Positions 20,832-28,628 of a stretch of 28,628 nt of DNA are shown one piece after another. The stretch covers positions 1 through 28,628 of the forward strand of contig DPJL01000161.1 of the NCBI GenBank assembly GCA_003543035.1, in the 5' to 3' direction. Made by a program: the position numbers and the translations under genes. Source of the stretch: Micromonosporaceae bacterium. Its GTDB lineage: Bacteria; Actinomycetota; Actinomycetes; Mycobacteriales; Micromonosporaceae. A model generated the notes under the pieces. That model made no database searches. It saw nothing but the letters and a program-made list of their open reading frames with translations, and was not told the origin of the DNA. Each line of letters begins with the position of its first letter. Within the stretch, counting starts at the first letter, position 1.

Positions 20832-23219
20832 ATGACCGAGGAGCTGGAGCGAGTCGTCGAAGAGGCACTGTCCGGGCTGAGCCTGGCGAGCAAGGTGAAA
20901 TTGCTTGCGGGACAGGATATGTGGAGCCTTCCAGCGTTACCCGAGATCGGGCTGCCGTCGCTGGTGATGTCGGACGGGCCGATCGGGGTGCGCGGCACCG
21001 CCTGGACCATCGGCGATCCGTCGATCGCACTGCCCAGCCCGACGGCCCTGGCGGCGAGTTGGGACGCCGAGCTGGCCCGCAAAGCCGGCTGGCTGCTCGG
21101 TCAGGAGGCGCGGCGCAAAGGGATGCACGTGCTGCTCGCCCCGACTATCAATCTTCATCGAAGCCCTCGGGGAGGACGGCACTTCGAGTGCTACTCCGAG
21201 GACCCGTACCTGACCGGGGTCATCGCGGCCGGCTTCGTGACCGGGGTGCAGGAGCAGGGCGTGGCTGCGACGGCGAAACACTTCGTGGCCAACGATTCCG
21301 AGACCGAGCGGATGACCGTGGACGTTCAGGTGAGCGAGCGGGCACTGCGAGAGCTCTATCTGAGGCCATTCGAGATGACTGTCCAAGCCGGAGTGTGGGC
21401 GGTGATGGCCGCCTACAATTCGGTCAACGGGACCACCATGACCGAGCACGACGAGCTCGTAAACGGGGTGCTCAAAGGGGAGTGGGGCTTCGACGGCGTG
21501 GTTGTCTCCGACTGGATTGCCACGCGAACCACCGCGGAGGCCGCGCTCGGTGGGCTCGACATCGCCATGCCGGCCGTCGCCAACCCGTGGTCGGAGGGGC
21601 AGCTTCTGGCTGCGGCGGAGGCTGGTCTGGTACCCGCCGAAAGGATTGATGATCAGGCACGACGGGTGTTGCGGCTGGCCGCGCGGGTGGGTTTGCTCGG
21701 CTCTGTCTCGATAAAGCCGAAGGCACAGCTCGACGGGCTTGCGGTGGCGAGGGAGGTCGCACAACGGTCCTTTGTGCTCGCCCGCAACGACGGCCTGCTT
21801 CCCCTGCCCGGAAAGGATTTGGAGTCCGTGGCAGTGATCGGCATCGCCGCCGAGGAGACCCGCGCGATGGGTGGCGGCAGCGCGGAAGTGGTACCGGAAA
21901 AGGTGATTTCGCTTCTCGAGGGCTTGCAGGCCGCCCTCGGCGAGCGGGTGCGCTATGCCACGGGAGTAGATCCGCGCGCGACACTGCCGAAAGCCGGTGG
22001 CCCGCAATGGAATGAGCTGCGAGTGACCTGCCGGAACGAGGCAGGCGAAGCGGTCTGGGGCGAGGCGCTGATCCGGGCCGGAGTGCGCTGGATCGGCGAA
22101 CCGCCCGCCGAGGGGGTCGCCCTGGTCGAGATCAGTGCGGTGCTGACTCCGGAAACTGGTGGGCTGCATACGTTTTCGGTTCGCGGTGTCGGGCCGTTCC
22201 GGCTGGAGATAGATGGCCAGACGGTTTTTCAGGACACCATCTGGCCGGATCTGAGCGACCCGGCGGGCTTCCTGTCCCCGCCTGAGCAGCGGGTCGATGT
22301 CATGCTCGACGGCAAGCCGGTCGCGGTGCGGCTCGTTCATGAGGTGCTGCAAGGACTTCCGGTCCCGGCGATCTCCTTTCACTTGGGGCACATGGCGCCG
22401 CGGCCGAGCGAGGACGAGCTGCTCGAGCAAGCGGTGTCGTTGGCGGCCAGCGCCGACGCTGCGATAGTCGTAGTCGGCACGACCGAACACGTGGAGTCAG
22501 AAGGTTTCGATCGGGCCGACCTGGCATTGCCGGGCCGCCAGGATGAGCTTGTCGCCCGGGTGCTGGCGGTCAATCCCCGCACGGTTGTGGTGGTGAATTC
22601 CGGCTCGCCGGTGTTGCTGCCGTGGGCCGATGATGCGGCGGCCGTGCTGTTGAGTTGGTTTCCGGGTCAGGAAGGCGGCGCGGCTTTGGCCTCGGTGCTG
22701 TTGGGCGAGGCTGAGCCGGGCGGGCGACTGCCCACCAGTTGGCCCCGTCGCGACGAGCAGGTGCTGGAAGTCAGGCCGGAGAATGGAATCCTGCGGTACA
22801 CCGAGGAGCTTGCCATCGGGTACCGGGCCGGGTTCGAGCCGCTCTTTCCGTTTGGCCACGGCCTTGGCTACACCACTTGGGAGTACCTGTCCCTGCTCGC
22901 CACGCCGTCACAGGTCACGGTGAATCTGCGCAACGCTGGCGCGCGGGCGGGACGGGAAGTGATCCAGGTCTATGTAGCCTGCGATGGCGATCGCCGTTTG
23001 GCCGGATTCGCCAGCGTCCCGCTGGAGCCGGGCGAGCAGACCTCGGTCGTGATCGAGCTGCCGGACCGGACGTTCCAGCGCTGGTCAGCGGGCGGATGGG
23101 AGACCCTTGAAGGCGAGTACGAAGTCCAGATTGGACACTCGATCGCGGACATCAGACTGACCGGAGTAGTGAGCATCACATCCGAATCCCATGATCCATC
23201 TCCTAATGTTGCAGCGTGA
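20832..23219 (+). CDS. GH3 beta-glucosidase with PA14 insertion and C-terminal Fn3-like domain
   Basis: A 795-residue glycoside hydrolase family 3 enzyme without a signal peptide, probably a cytoplasmic exo-beta-glycosidase acting on cello- or other beta-oligosaccharides. The N-terminal TIM-barrel holds KHFVAND (149-155) and the nucleophile Asp227 in VVVSDW. The second alpha/beta domain holds ESEGFDR, where Glu557 is the likely acid/base. A PA14-like insert lies at about 390-520 (GLHTFSVRGVGPFRLEIDGQ). A C-terminal Fn3-like domain follows from about 680 (GREVIQVYVAC). The start ATG 20832 has AAGGATGGGG upstream. The stop overlaps the next start as GTGA. There is no adjacent transporter, so it is probably not part of the alpha-glucan locus. 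Confidence 0.93.
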   Translation: MTEELERVVEEALSGLSLASKVKLLAGQDMWSLPALPEIGLPSLVMSDGPIGVRGTAWTIGDPSIALPSPTALAASWDAELARKAGWLLGQEARRKGMHVLLAPTINLHRSPRGGRHFECYSEDPYLTGVIAAGFVTGVQEQGVAATAKHFVANDSETERMTVDVQVSERALRELYLRPFEMTVQAGVWAVMAAYNSVNGTTMTEHDELVNGVLKGEWGFDGVVVSDWIATRTTAEAALGGLDIAMPAVANPWSEGQLLAAAEAGLVPAERIDDQARRVLRLAARVGLLGSVSIKPKAQLDGLAVAREVAQRSFVLARNDGLLPLPGKDLESVAVIGIAAEETRAMGGGSAEVVPEKVISLLEGLQAALGERVRYATGVDPRATLPKAGGPQWNELRVTCRNEAGEAVWGEALIRAGVRWIGEPPAEGVALVEISAVLTPETGGLHTFSVRGVGPFRLEIDGQTVFQDTIWPDLSDPAGFLSPPEQRVDVMLDGKPVAVRLVHEVLQGLPVPAISFHLGHMAPRPSEDELLEQAVSLAASADAAIVVVGTTEHVESEGFDRADLALPGRQDELVARVLAVNPRTVVVVNSGSPVLLPWADDAAAVLLSWFPGQEGGAALASVLLGEAEPGGRLPTSWPRRDEQVLEVRPENGILRYTEELAIGYRAGFEPLFPFGHGLGYTTWEYLSLLATPSQVTVNLRNAGARAGREVIQVYVACDGDRRLAGFASVPLEPGEQTSVVIELPDRTFQRWSAGGWETLEGEYEVQIGHSIADIRLTGVVSITSESHDPSPNVAA

Positions 23220-23839
23220 CGATCGCTGACATGTGGTTCGACCCGACCTGCCCCTGGGCCTGGCTCACGTCACGCTGGCTGCTCGAGGTGGAGCGGGCCC
23301 GTGATGTCGAGGTTCGCTTCCATGTGATGAGCCTCGCGCTGCTCAACAAGCGCCCGCTCGACCGGGATCCGGTGCGCGTCGCCATCGCGGCCGAGCAGAA
23401 GTATGGCAATGCGGTCCTGCGACCGCTCTATACCGCGCTGGGCACCCGGATCCATCACGAGAAGCAGCCATTGGGCCGCGACCTCTATGCGGCCGCGCTC
23501 ATCGAGGTAGGTCTGCCGGGCGAGCTTGCCGACGTGGCTCTCTCCGATACCTACGACGAGGTTCTCAGGGCAAGCCATCACGCGGGCATGGACCTGGTGG
23601 GAGACGATGTCGGGACACCCGTGATCCACCTTCCAGGGGCTGATGGGCGCAAGGTTGGGTTCTTCGGGCCTGTGATCGCTCGTGCGCCGCGCGGTGAAGC
23701 CGCGGGAAGACTGTGGGATGGCGTGCTGCTTGTCGCCGGCACCGAAGACTTCTTCGAGCTCAAGCGCACCCGCACCAGAGAGCCCGTTTTCAGCTCGCCG
23801 CTGCAACCGGCCCCGTCGGCACCCCGCCCGGTTATCTGA
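23216..23839 (+). CDS. DsbA-family protein related to mycothiol-dependent nitroreductase (Rv2466c-like), CPWA active site
   Basis: A 207-residue cytoplasmic thioredoxin/DsbA-fold protein. It resembles Mycobacterium tuberculosis Rv2466c along most of its length: MWFDPTCPWAWLTSRWLLEV, VEVRFHVMSLALLN, SHHAGMDLVGDDVGTPVIH and FFELKRTRTREP. Rv2466c uses mycothiol and a CPWC pair. Here Cys12 is kept but the second cysteine is Ala15, so a monothiol mechanism would be needed. It starts with GTG overlapping the GH3 stop, and its end overlaps the convergent MmcQ/YjbR gene by eight bases. Redox or nitro-compound reduction is inferred from the family only. Confidence 0.85.
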   Translation: MTIADMWFDPTCPWAWLTSRWLLEVERARDVEVRFHVMSLALLNKRPLDRDPVRVAIAAEQKYGNAVLRPLYTALGTRIHHEKQPLGRDLYAAALIEVGLPGELADVALSDTYDEVLRASHHAGMDLVGDDVGTPVIHLPGADGRKVGFFGPVIARAPRGEAAGRLWDGVLLVAGTEDFFELKRTRTREPVFSSPLQPAPSAPRPVI

Positions 23840-24173
23840 GCAGCTTCTTCGGCGCGGCCAACCGCCAGCCGTCGTTCACGAGCTCGGCTATCTCTGTCCA
23901 ATCCGGAGAGTGGTCCAGGTACACCCCGACCCAGCCTTTTGGCCCTAGATAAGGCGGCTTGAAGAATCGGTCCGCTTCGGCGAGCAGCTCTGTCTGGGTC
24001 TCAATTGTCGATTTGATCCACGCGGCGGGGCGGCCGTTGCCGTCGGCGAACATGACGAATGTCTTGGAGCGCACCTTAAAGCTCGGATGGTGCACGCTGG
24101 TGCCCTCCGCCGCTTCGGGCAATGCCAGACAGATCTTGCGCAGTCGATCCAATGCGTTTCCGGTCACCCTCAC
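23832..24173 (-). CDS. MmcQ/YjbR family DNA-binding-like protein
   Basis: A 113-residue protein of the MmcQ/YjbR family (CyaY-like fold), recognisable from ICLALPEAAEGTSVHHPSFK, KTFVMFADG and PYLGPKGWVGVYLD. The family is often labelled DNA-binding by structural analogy, but its function is not established. The start is a GTG at 24173, and a second GTG at 24167 is possible. Only 23 bp separate it from the divergent suppressor-of-fused gene start, so the promoters must overlap coding sequence or each other. Confidence 0.85.
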   Translation of the reverse strand: MRVTGNALDRLRKICLALPEAAEGTSVHHPSFKVRSKTFVMFADGNGRPAAWIKSTIETQTELLAEADRFFKPPYLGPKGWVGVYLDHSPDWTEIAELVNDGWRLAAPKKLLR

Positions 24174-24196
24174 ATGGTGCCGTAAGCTCCCACGCC

Positions 24197-25237
24197 ATGA
24201 CGGCCATCTCGGAGGCTCCCGGCTGGGACGCCATTGATCAAGCCCTCGATCAGCTCTACCCCGGCGTGGAGCCGCAGCATCTGGCGACGATGCTGAAGTG
24301 GCGACTCGGTGGGCCGCAGCCGCTCGACGGCATCAGCATCTACCCGCGGGATGACCACTGGCATTACGTCAGCTACGGCATGTCCGAGCTCTACGAGAAG
24401 GAGTCGTCCTTCGTGGAGCAGTCGGGCTGGGGGTTCGAGTTCACCATTCGGGTGGCGCGAAGCGCAGGTGAGCAAGAGGCACCGATGTGGGCGGCCAATC
24501 TGCTGCAGAACCTCGGCCGCTATGTCTTCACCTCCAGCAACGCCTTCGGGCCGGGGCACTACATGACGCTCAACGGCCCGATCAACCTGGATCAGCCGGA
24601 CACCGCCATCCGTCACGTGGCCTTCTACATCGACCCGGAGCTGGGCGAGATCGAAACGCCGCACGGCCGGCTCACGTTCTTGCAGGTGGTCGGCATGACC
24701 GATGCCGAGTATGAAGCGGCTCAGTCGTGGAGCACGGCTCGTCTGCTCGACGCTTTCCGTTCCGAGCTGCCACTGTTGGTGACCGACCCGGCACGCGGCT
24801 CGCTGCTGGACAACCCGCAAATCGCCCAGATCGTGGCCGAAGGTATCGCGCGCGACGGCTCATCTGCCTCATCGTCCTATGTGTCCCAGTTGGACTGGAG
24901 TGTGGACGTCGCGCCGACCCGCCTCGTGCTCGGGGCGCTCTCCGCGCCGAAGGTCGCCACCGCGCTTCGCGGGCGGCTCCCGTTCGGCCGCCCGTACGTG
25001 GTGTTCTCGGACGATCGCGAGCTGCACTTTCACGCCGGCGAGGCACTGAATGTGGATGCGGGCGTGGAAAAGGAACTCCACGTGACCGTTCCGAATGAGC
25101 TGGTGGAGCCGCTGTTGGCGGCGCTGGTGGATCGGGCGGGCATTCGCGCGGTCAGCTCCGACCTGACCATCGAGATCGTTCCGACCGAGATCAAGAACGA
25201 CAACGGAGACGTCATCGAGGTCATCGGCGGGCAGTAG
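24197..25237 (+). CDS. Suppressor of fused (SUFU) domain protein
   Basis: A 346-residue protein. The N-terminal 190 residues match the bacterial SUFU domain: GWDAIDQALDQLYPGVEP, DGISIYPRDDHWHYVSYGMS and GWGFEFTIRVAR. The C-terminal part from about 210 is less conserved. In animals SUFU regulates Hedgehog signalling. Bacterial members have unknown roles, and some occur as immunity-type proteins beside polymorphic toxins. No toxin gene is next to it here. ATG 24197 was preferred over 24122, since the upstream stretch lies inside the divergent gene. Confidence 0.9.
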   Translation: MTAISEAPGWDAIDQALDQLYPGVEPQHLATMLKWRLGGPQPLDGISIYPRDDHWHYVSYGMSELYEKESSFVEQSGWGFEFTIRVARSAGEQEAPMWAANLLQNLGRYVFTSSNAFGPGHYMTLNGPINLDQPDTAIRHVAFYIDPELGEIETPHGRLTFLQVVGMTDAEYEAAQSWSTARLLDAFRSELPLLVTDPARGSLLDNPQIAQIVAEGIARDGSSASSSYVSQLDWSVDVAPTRLVLGALSAPKVATALRGRLPFGRPYVVFSDDRELHFHAGEALNVDAGVEKELHVTVPNELVEPLLAALVDRAGIRAVSSDLTIEIVPTEIKNDNGDVIEVIGGQ

Positions 25238-25311
25238 ACACAGCGAGCCCGACAGAGTTGCATGTGCATGGGACGGGGAACAGAGTCGATGTGATCAAAG
25301 GAGATCCCCCG

Positions 25312-26787
25312 ATGGCTGAACTCAACCGGCGCAGCCTGTTACGCGGCTCCGCGGTGGTGGCAGGAAGCGCCATAGTCGGTGGCCCGTTTCTGGGCTTCGT
25401 CGCTCGCGACGCGGCTATGGCGGCCGGCTCAACACCCGCGGCGACACCGGTGTTGGAGCCGGTCGCGGACCTTCGCGATGGCGCGGTGCGGCTATGGCTG
25501 CCCAAGGGCTTCCAGTACCGCTCCTTTCACGACAACGAGTACGGGCCGGTGCTCGATGGGGGCGGGGCATTGCCCGGCAGGCACGACGGTATGGGCGCCT
25601 TCCGCGGCCCGGACGGCACCACGATCCTGGTCCGCAATCACGAGGTCGCCAATGCGGGTGTGCCTTTCGGTGATGTCGCGACCGCATACGACAAGCAAGC
25701 CCGTGGTGGGACGACGACGGTTCGCGTCACCCGGCACGGTGAAGTCCTCAGTACCACCGCCAGCGTCAACGGCACGATGTCGAACTGCTCCGGCGGGATC
25801 ATGCCGTGGGGAAGCTGGATCACGTGCGAGGAGACGGTCAACGGTCCTGATGTCGGCCCCGACTTCACCGGCCGGCCGAACGTGAGTCTGGAGCAGCGGC
25901 ACGGTTTCATCTTCGAGGTGCCGGTGCGCGGTCAATCCGATGGTGAGCCGATCACGGCAGCGGGTCGGTTTGCCCACGAGTCGGTGGCCTTCGACCCGAG
26001 AAGCGGCTACCTCTACCTGACCGAGGACAACTTTGGCTTCCCGTCAGGCTTTTACCGGTACAAGCCGCCGCGGCACCCGGGCCACGCCTGCAAGCTTGCT
26101 GACGGCGGAAGGCTGCAGATGCTCGCGGTGCGCCGCCGGCCCAACCTCGACCTGGCGGCAGACCAGCGCAGGCACGCCACCTACCGGGTCGAGTGGGTGG
26201 ACATCGACGACCCGGCACCGTCATTCCCTTACACGCCAGGCGAAGTCACACCGACCACAAACGACACTGCGCTGACCCATGTGGCAAGGCAGGGCTGGGC
26301 CCAGGGCGCTGCCTACTTCTCCCGTCTGGAGGGCTCTGTCTACGAGGACGGGGTCGTCTACTTCACCGCGACGCAGGGCGGGGGACCGGCCGAGACCTCG
26401 ATCGGGCCGATCGCCGACGGCTATGGCAACGGGCAGGGTCAGGTGTGGGCCTATCACTGCGCCTCCAGCGTATTGCGCCTGGTTTATCAATCGCCCGGCC
26501 CGGGCACGCTGGACTTCCCGGACAACATCACCACGAGCCCGCGAGGCACCCTTGTGCTCTGCGAGGACAACGTCAACGACAACTACATTCGCGGTCTGAC
26601 CCGTGGTGGAAGGCTCTTCGACATCGCCCTCAACCGCCTGGTCGGCAAGGATGGCACGAACCGGTCCAACGACGAGTTCGCCGGATCCACGTTCAGCCCG
26701 GACGGGCACACCCTCTTCGTGAACATCCAGGCCACCAACGGAATGACCTTTGCCATCTGGGGTGATTGGCGAAGCATCGGGGTATAG
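25312..26787 (+). CDS. PhoX-family alkaline phosphatase (DUF839), Tat-exported
   Basis: A 491-residue secreted phosphatase of the PhoX type, which uses iron and calcium to release phosphate from organic phosphomonoesters outside the cell. The N-terminus MAELNRRSLLRGSAVVAGSA has a twin-arginine motif and a signal peptide ending near residue 38. Family segments are ILVRNHEVAN, MSNCSGGIMPWGSWITCEET, FAHESVAFDPRSGYLYLTED and STFSPDGHTLFVN. These include the conserved cysteine and acidic metal ligands. The start is fixed by AAAGGAG (25297-25303), a near-consensus ribosome binding site eight bases before ATG 25312. No clear PHO-box repeats were seen in the 74-bp upstream gap. A strong terminator follows. 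Confidence 0.92.
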   Translation: MAELNRRSLLRGSAVVAGSAIVGGPFLGFVARDAAMAAGSTPAATPVLEPVADLRDGAVRLWLPKGFQYRSFHDNEYGPVLDGGGALPGRHDGMGAFRGPDGTTILVRNHEVANAGVPFGDVATAYDKQARGGTTTVRVTRHGEVLSTTASVNGTMSNCSGGIMPWGSWITCEETVNGPDVGPDFTGRPNVSLEQRHGFIFEVPVRGQSDGEPITAAGRFAHESVAFDPRSGYLYLTEDNFGFPSGFYRYKPPRHPGHACKLADGGRLQMLAVRRRPNLDLAADQRRHATYRVEWVDIDDPAPSFPYTPGEVTPTTNDTALTHVARQGWAQGAAYFSRLEGSVYEDGVVYFTATQGGGPAETSIGPIADGYGNGQGQVWAYHCASSVLRLVYQSPGPGTLDFPDNITTSPRGTLVLCEDNVNDNYIRGLTRGGRLFDIALNRLVGKDGTNRSNDEFAGSTFSPDGHTLFVNIQATNGMTFAIWGDWRSIGV

Positions 26788-26792
26788 CCGAA

Positions 26793-26824
26793 CGAAGGGC
26801 GAGCCGACCGCGGCTCGCCCTTCG
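26793..26824. terminator. Bidirectional hairpin terminator between convergent genes
   Basis: CGAAGGGCGAGCC (26793-26805) and GGCTCGCCCTTCG (26812-26824) make a perfect 13-bp stem with a six-base loop. It lies between the stops of the convergent PhoX and CE3-like genes, five bases from either stop, and should serve both transcripts. Confidence 0.9.
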
Positions 26825-26829
26825 CTGCG

Positions 26830-27924
26830 CTAGGCGGGTGTGCAGGTGGTGTTTGCGGGTACCCCGTTGGAGCCGCTCCAATTGGCGAGGAACCCGAACG
26901 CCGCGCTTGTGCTCGGGCTCAGATTCCCATTCCAGCCAAGGTTTCGAGCTGTCACGACGGCACCGCTCTGGGCGTAGGCCGCATTCCACAACTGAGTGAT
27001 CGTCTGTCCATTGGGGAAGCTGAAGGTCACGGTCCAGCCGGTCAGCGCGACCGAGCCCGAGTTCGTGACCGTGACCTCGCCCTGGAAGCCGCCCTGCCAC
27101 TGGTTCACGATGCGATATGTAGCTGAGCACTTTCGCGCCGTCGACGGGCTGGGTGACGGGGAGGCAGATGGAGAGGCGGTAGGCGATCCCGATGGGGATG
27201 GTGTTACGCCGCTTATCGCGGATGCCAGTGGTACGAACCATCGATCGGCGATCTTCTGATCGCCGGAGGAATTGGGATGCACACCGTCATAGGTGTCCGC
27301 CGCCGTGGAGAAGCCGGCCCACTGATCGACCACGGTGATCGGAGATTGAGCCGTGGTCTTGCTCGCCGCCCACCCCGGGATCGCGGCGTTGAAATCGACG
27401 ACCCGCTGGCCGCAGGGCGCACAACTCTGCGGGTTCATCGGGATGATCTTCGCTACCAGGATCTTCATCGCCGGGTTGCTCACCCGCATCTGATCCACGA
27501 GCTTGCCGAAGGCGGTGAGGATGGTTGCCGGAGAGATGTTGCTCCACACGTCGTTGGTGCCGAAATGCATCACCACGATGTCCGGGCGGGTGCTGGCAAG
27601 CCAGCCGGGGAGCTGATTCTGGTTGGCCACATTGGTCGCCAGGAAGCCGCCGTGACCTTCGTTGTCGCCGTCGTGCGACACCGAGCAGCCCTGCGGCGGC
27701 AACGTCCCGACAAAATCGATGTTGGTGTAGCCGCTACTCTGCAACCGATTCCAGAGCAAGGCTCGCCAACAGCCTGGCGATCCGGTGATCGAATCACCGA
27801 GTGGCATGATCCTGACGGCTGCCGCGGAAGCGGGATTGGCGGGTTGCGTGACGGCGAAGGCGATAGTGGCGGCAAGGGCCGCAAGCATCGATACCGCAGC
27901 AGCCCAGGGAGCTGGCCGTGCCAT
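26830..27924 (-). CDS. Secreted CE3-like carbohydrate esterase (SGNH fold) with C-terminal CBM2
   Basis: A 364-residue exported enzyme, probably an acetylxylan esterase. The signal peptide covers about 1-36 (AVSMLAALAATIAFA). The SGNH domain (37-238) shows IMPLGDSITGSPGCWRALLW with Ser45, FGTNDVW with Asn124, and DGVHPNSSG with Asp213 and His216. The region GFLATNV and the overall layout match carbohydrate esterase family 3. A Pro-Ser-Thr linker (about 240-263) leads to a CBM2 cellulose/xylan-binding module (266-364) with a terminal cysteine pair and aromatic residues such as Trp in NLGWNGNLS. ATG 27924 follows GGAAGGGAT on the minus strand; the open frame to 28035 is probably not used. In the 183-bp gap to the divergent gene, CACCTG (27973) and CAGGTG (27987) form a small hairpin. 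Confidence 0.92.
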   Translation of the reverse strand: MARPAPWAAAVSMLAALAATIAFAVTQPANPASAAAVRIMPLGDSITGSPGCWRALLWNRLQSSGYTNIDFVGTLPPQGCSVSHDGDNEGHGGFLATNVANQNQLPGWLASTRPDIVVMHFGTNDVWSNISPATILTAFGKLVDQMRVSNPAMKILVAKIIPMNPQSCAPCGQRVVDFNAAIPGWAASKTTAQSPITVVDQWAGFSTAADTYDGVHPNSSGDQKIADRWFVPLASAISGVTPSPSGSPTASPSASPSPSPSTARKCSATYRIVNQWQGGFQGEVTVTNSGSVALTGWTVTFSFPNGQTITQLWNAAYAQSGAVVTARNLGWNGNLSPSTSAAFGFLANWSGSNGVPANTTCTPA

Positions 27925-28107
27925 GTTGTTGATCCCTTCCAAGGCGCGCAGGGACACCGCCGCCCACACGGGCACCTGCGCAAAGACAGGTGAGGTAACG
28001 ATGCGGAAAGGCCCGGCTCCCAACAGGACCGACATCGTCTGTTGTAGATGGTATCGCTCCCGGTCTAGGTTTTCATTGAGACCCGACTATCAATGGGAGG
28101 AATGATC

Positions 28108-28628
28108 GTGCACAGACGGACACTCTTGGCTGCCGCAGCCGCGGCACCGGTGGCTGTCATCGCCACCGCCACACCGTCACAGGCCGGATCGTCGTCCTCG
28201 GACGAATTCCCAGCAGTCATCAACCTGCCCAACGGGTGGCGCCCGGAAGGGATCGCCATCGGCAGGGATACCACGTTCTACGTCGGCTCCCTGGCCAACG
28301 GCGCGATCTATCGCGGTGACCTGCGCACCGGGGAAGGCGCAGTATTCGTGCCAGGCGTTGCCGGTACCGCAGCGGTAGGTCTGGAGATCGACAGCCGCAA
28401 CCGGATCTGGGCTTGCGGCGGGGGAGGCGGCGGCGCGGCTGTCTACGATGCGCGCAATGGAGCGCGGCTCGCCACCTACTCATTCGGCGGCACCTTCGTC
28501 AACGACGCCGTCGCGACCAGGTCAGCGGTGTACTTCACCGACTCGCAACGCCCCTTCCTGTACGCCGTTCCCCTTGGCCGGCATGGCCAACTGCCCGGTC
28601 AGGACAAGGTGGAGACCATCACCTTGCC
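28108..28628 (+). CDS. Secreted SMP-30/gluconolactonase-like beta-propeller protein, 3' truncated by window edge
   Basis: The open frame continues to the end of the window, giving 173 residues. The N-terminus MHRRTLLAAAAAAPVAVIA is a signal peptide with an RR motif, ending near TPSQA. The following region has propeller-like repeats: INLPNGWRPEGIAIGRDTTF, YVGSLANGAIYRGDLRTGEG, VGLEIDSRNRIWACGG and VNDAVATRSAVYFTDSQ. These are typical of SMP-30/gluconolactonase/LRE-like proteins and related NHL-type propellers. GTG 28108 is preferred because GGGAGG (28095-28100) lies seven bases upstream; it would be too close to the in-frame ATG at 28102. Enzymatic activity cannot be judged from the fragment. 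Confidence 0.82.
   Translation, partial: MHRRTLLAAAAAAPVAVIATATPSQAGSSSSDEFPAVINLPNGWRPEGIAIGRDTTFYVGSLANGAIYRGDLRTGEGAVFVPGVAGTAAVGLEIDSRNRIWACGGGGGGAAVYDARNGARLATYSFGGTFVNDAVATRSAVYFTDSQRPFLYAVPLGRHGQLPGQDKVETITL

Noticed and set aside
20937..22490. A 517-codon minus-strand open frame across the GH3 gene
   Set aside because: It is an antisense shadow of a well-supported GH3 gene with no protein-like features.
20832..23219. GH3 beta-glucosidase as part of the alpha-glucan locus
   Set aside because: It is 8 kb away, separated by genes on both strands, and the family acts on beta-linkages.
1..28628. CRISPR arrays, tRNA or rRNA genes
   Set aside because: No regularly spaced palindromic repeats with unique spacers and no cloverleaf or ribosomal RNA sequence were recognised on either strand.

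Overview
The window is high-GC, densely packed DNA with GTG starts, many 4-bp start/stop overlaps and few long intergenic gaps. This is typical of an Actinomycetota genome. Several genes support that: an actinobacterial-type coproheme decarboxylase (HemQ), a sugar ABC importer with no ATPase gene beside it, a DUF222/13E12-type HNH protein, a relative of the mycothiol-dependent nitroreductase, and secreted CAZymes with CBM2 and F5/8-type C modules. A filamentous soil actinomycete (for example Micromonosporaceae-like) is a reasonable inference, but no 16S rRNA or other diagnostic marker is present. I saw no tRNA, rRNA, insertion sequence, phage gene or CRISPR array, and no gene-free stretch longer than 300 bases.

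Layout. (1) 1-539: the 3' part of hemQ. (2) 602-12710: a coherent polysaccharide-utilisation locus on the + strand. It runs lacI-type repressor, sugar-binding lipoprotein, two permeases, cytoplasmic GH13 alpha-glucosidase, large secreted GH87-like beta-helix enzyme with four C-terminal modules, second GH87-like enzyme as a lipoprotein, and a second closely related lacI-type repressor. (3) 12682-18302: housekeeping and accessory genes on both strands (ElaA-type GNAT, NADP-binding reductase, methyltransferase, HNH/DUF222 protein, membrane-anchored PQQ-type propeller, DUF402 protein, ArsC-like protein). (4) 18306-20284: a cytochrome bd oxidase pair. cydA carries an apparent 1-base frameshift and cydB is unusually short. 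(5) 20257-25237: GNAT, GH3 beta-glucosidase, DsbA/nitroreductase-like protein, MmcQ/YjbR protein and a suppressor-of-fused domain protein. (6) 25312-28628: Tat-exported PhoX-type phosphatase, a CE3-like esterase with CBM2, and a truncated SMP-30-like secreted propeller.

How the main locus probably works (inference). Both beta-helix enzymes contain an Asp-x22-Asp-Asp pattern with the same spacing as the catalytic Asp residues reported for GH87 alpha-1,3-glucanase. The secreted multimodular enzyme would attack insoluble alpha-1,3-glucan or nigeran, such as fungal cell wall or biofilm glucan. The lipoprotein enzyme would trim products at the cell surface. The binding lipoprotein and permeases would import the oligosaccharides, powered by an ATPase encoded elsewhere. 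The cytoplasmic GH13 enzyme would release glucose. The two LacI paralogues have almost identical DNA-binding domains and bracket the locus. A TTGCA-type direct repeat with 21-bp spacing occurs in front of both the first lacI and the binding-protein gene and is a good operator candidate.
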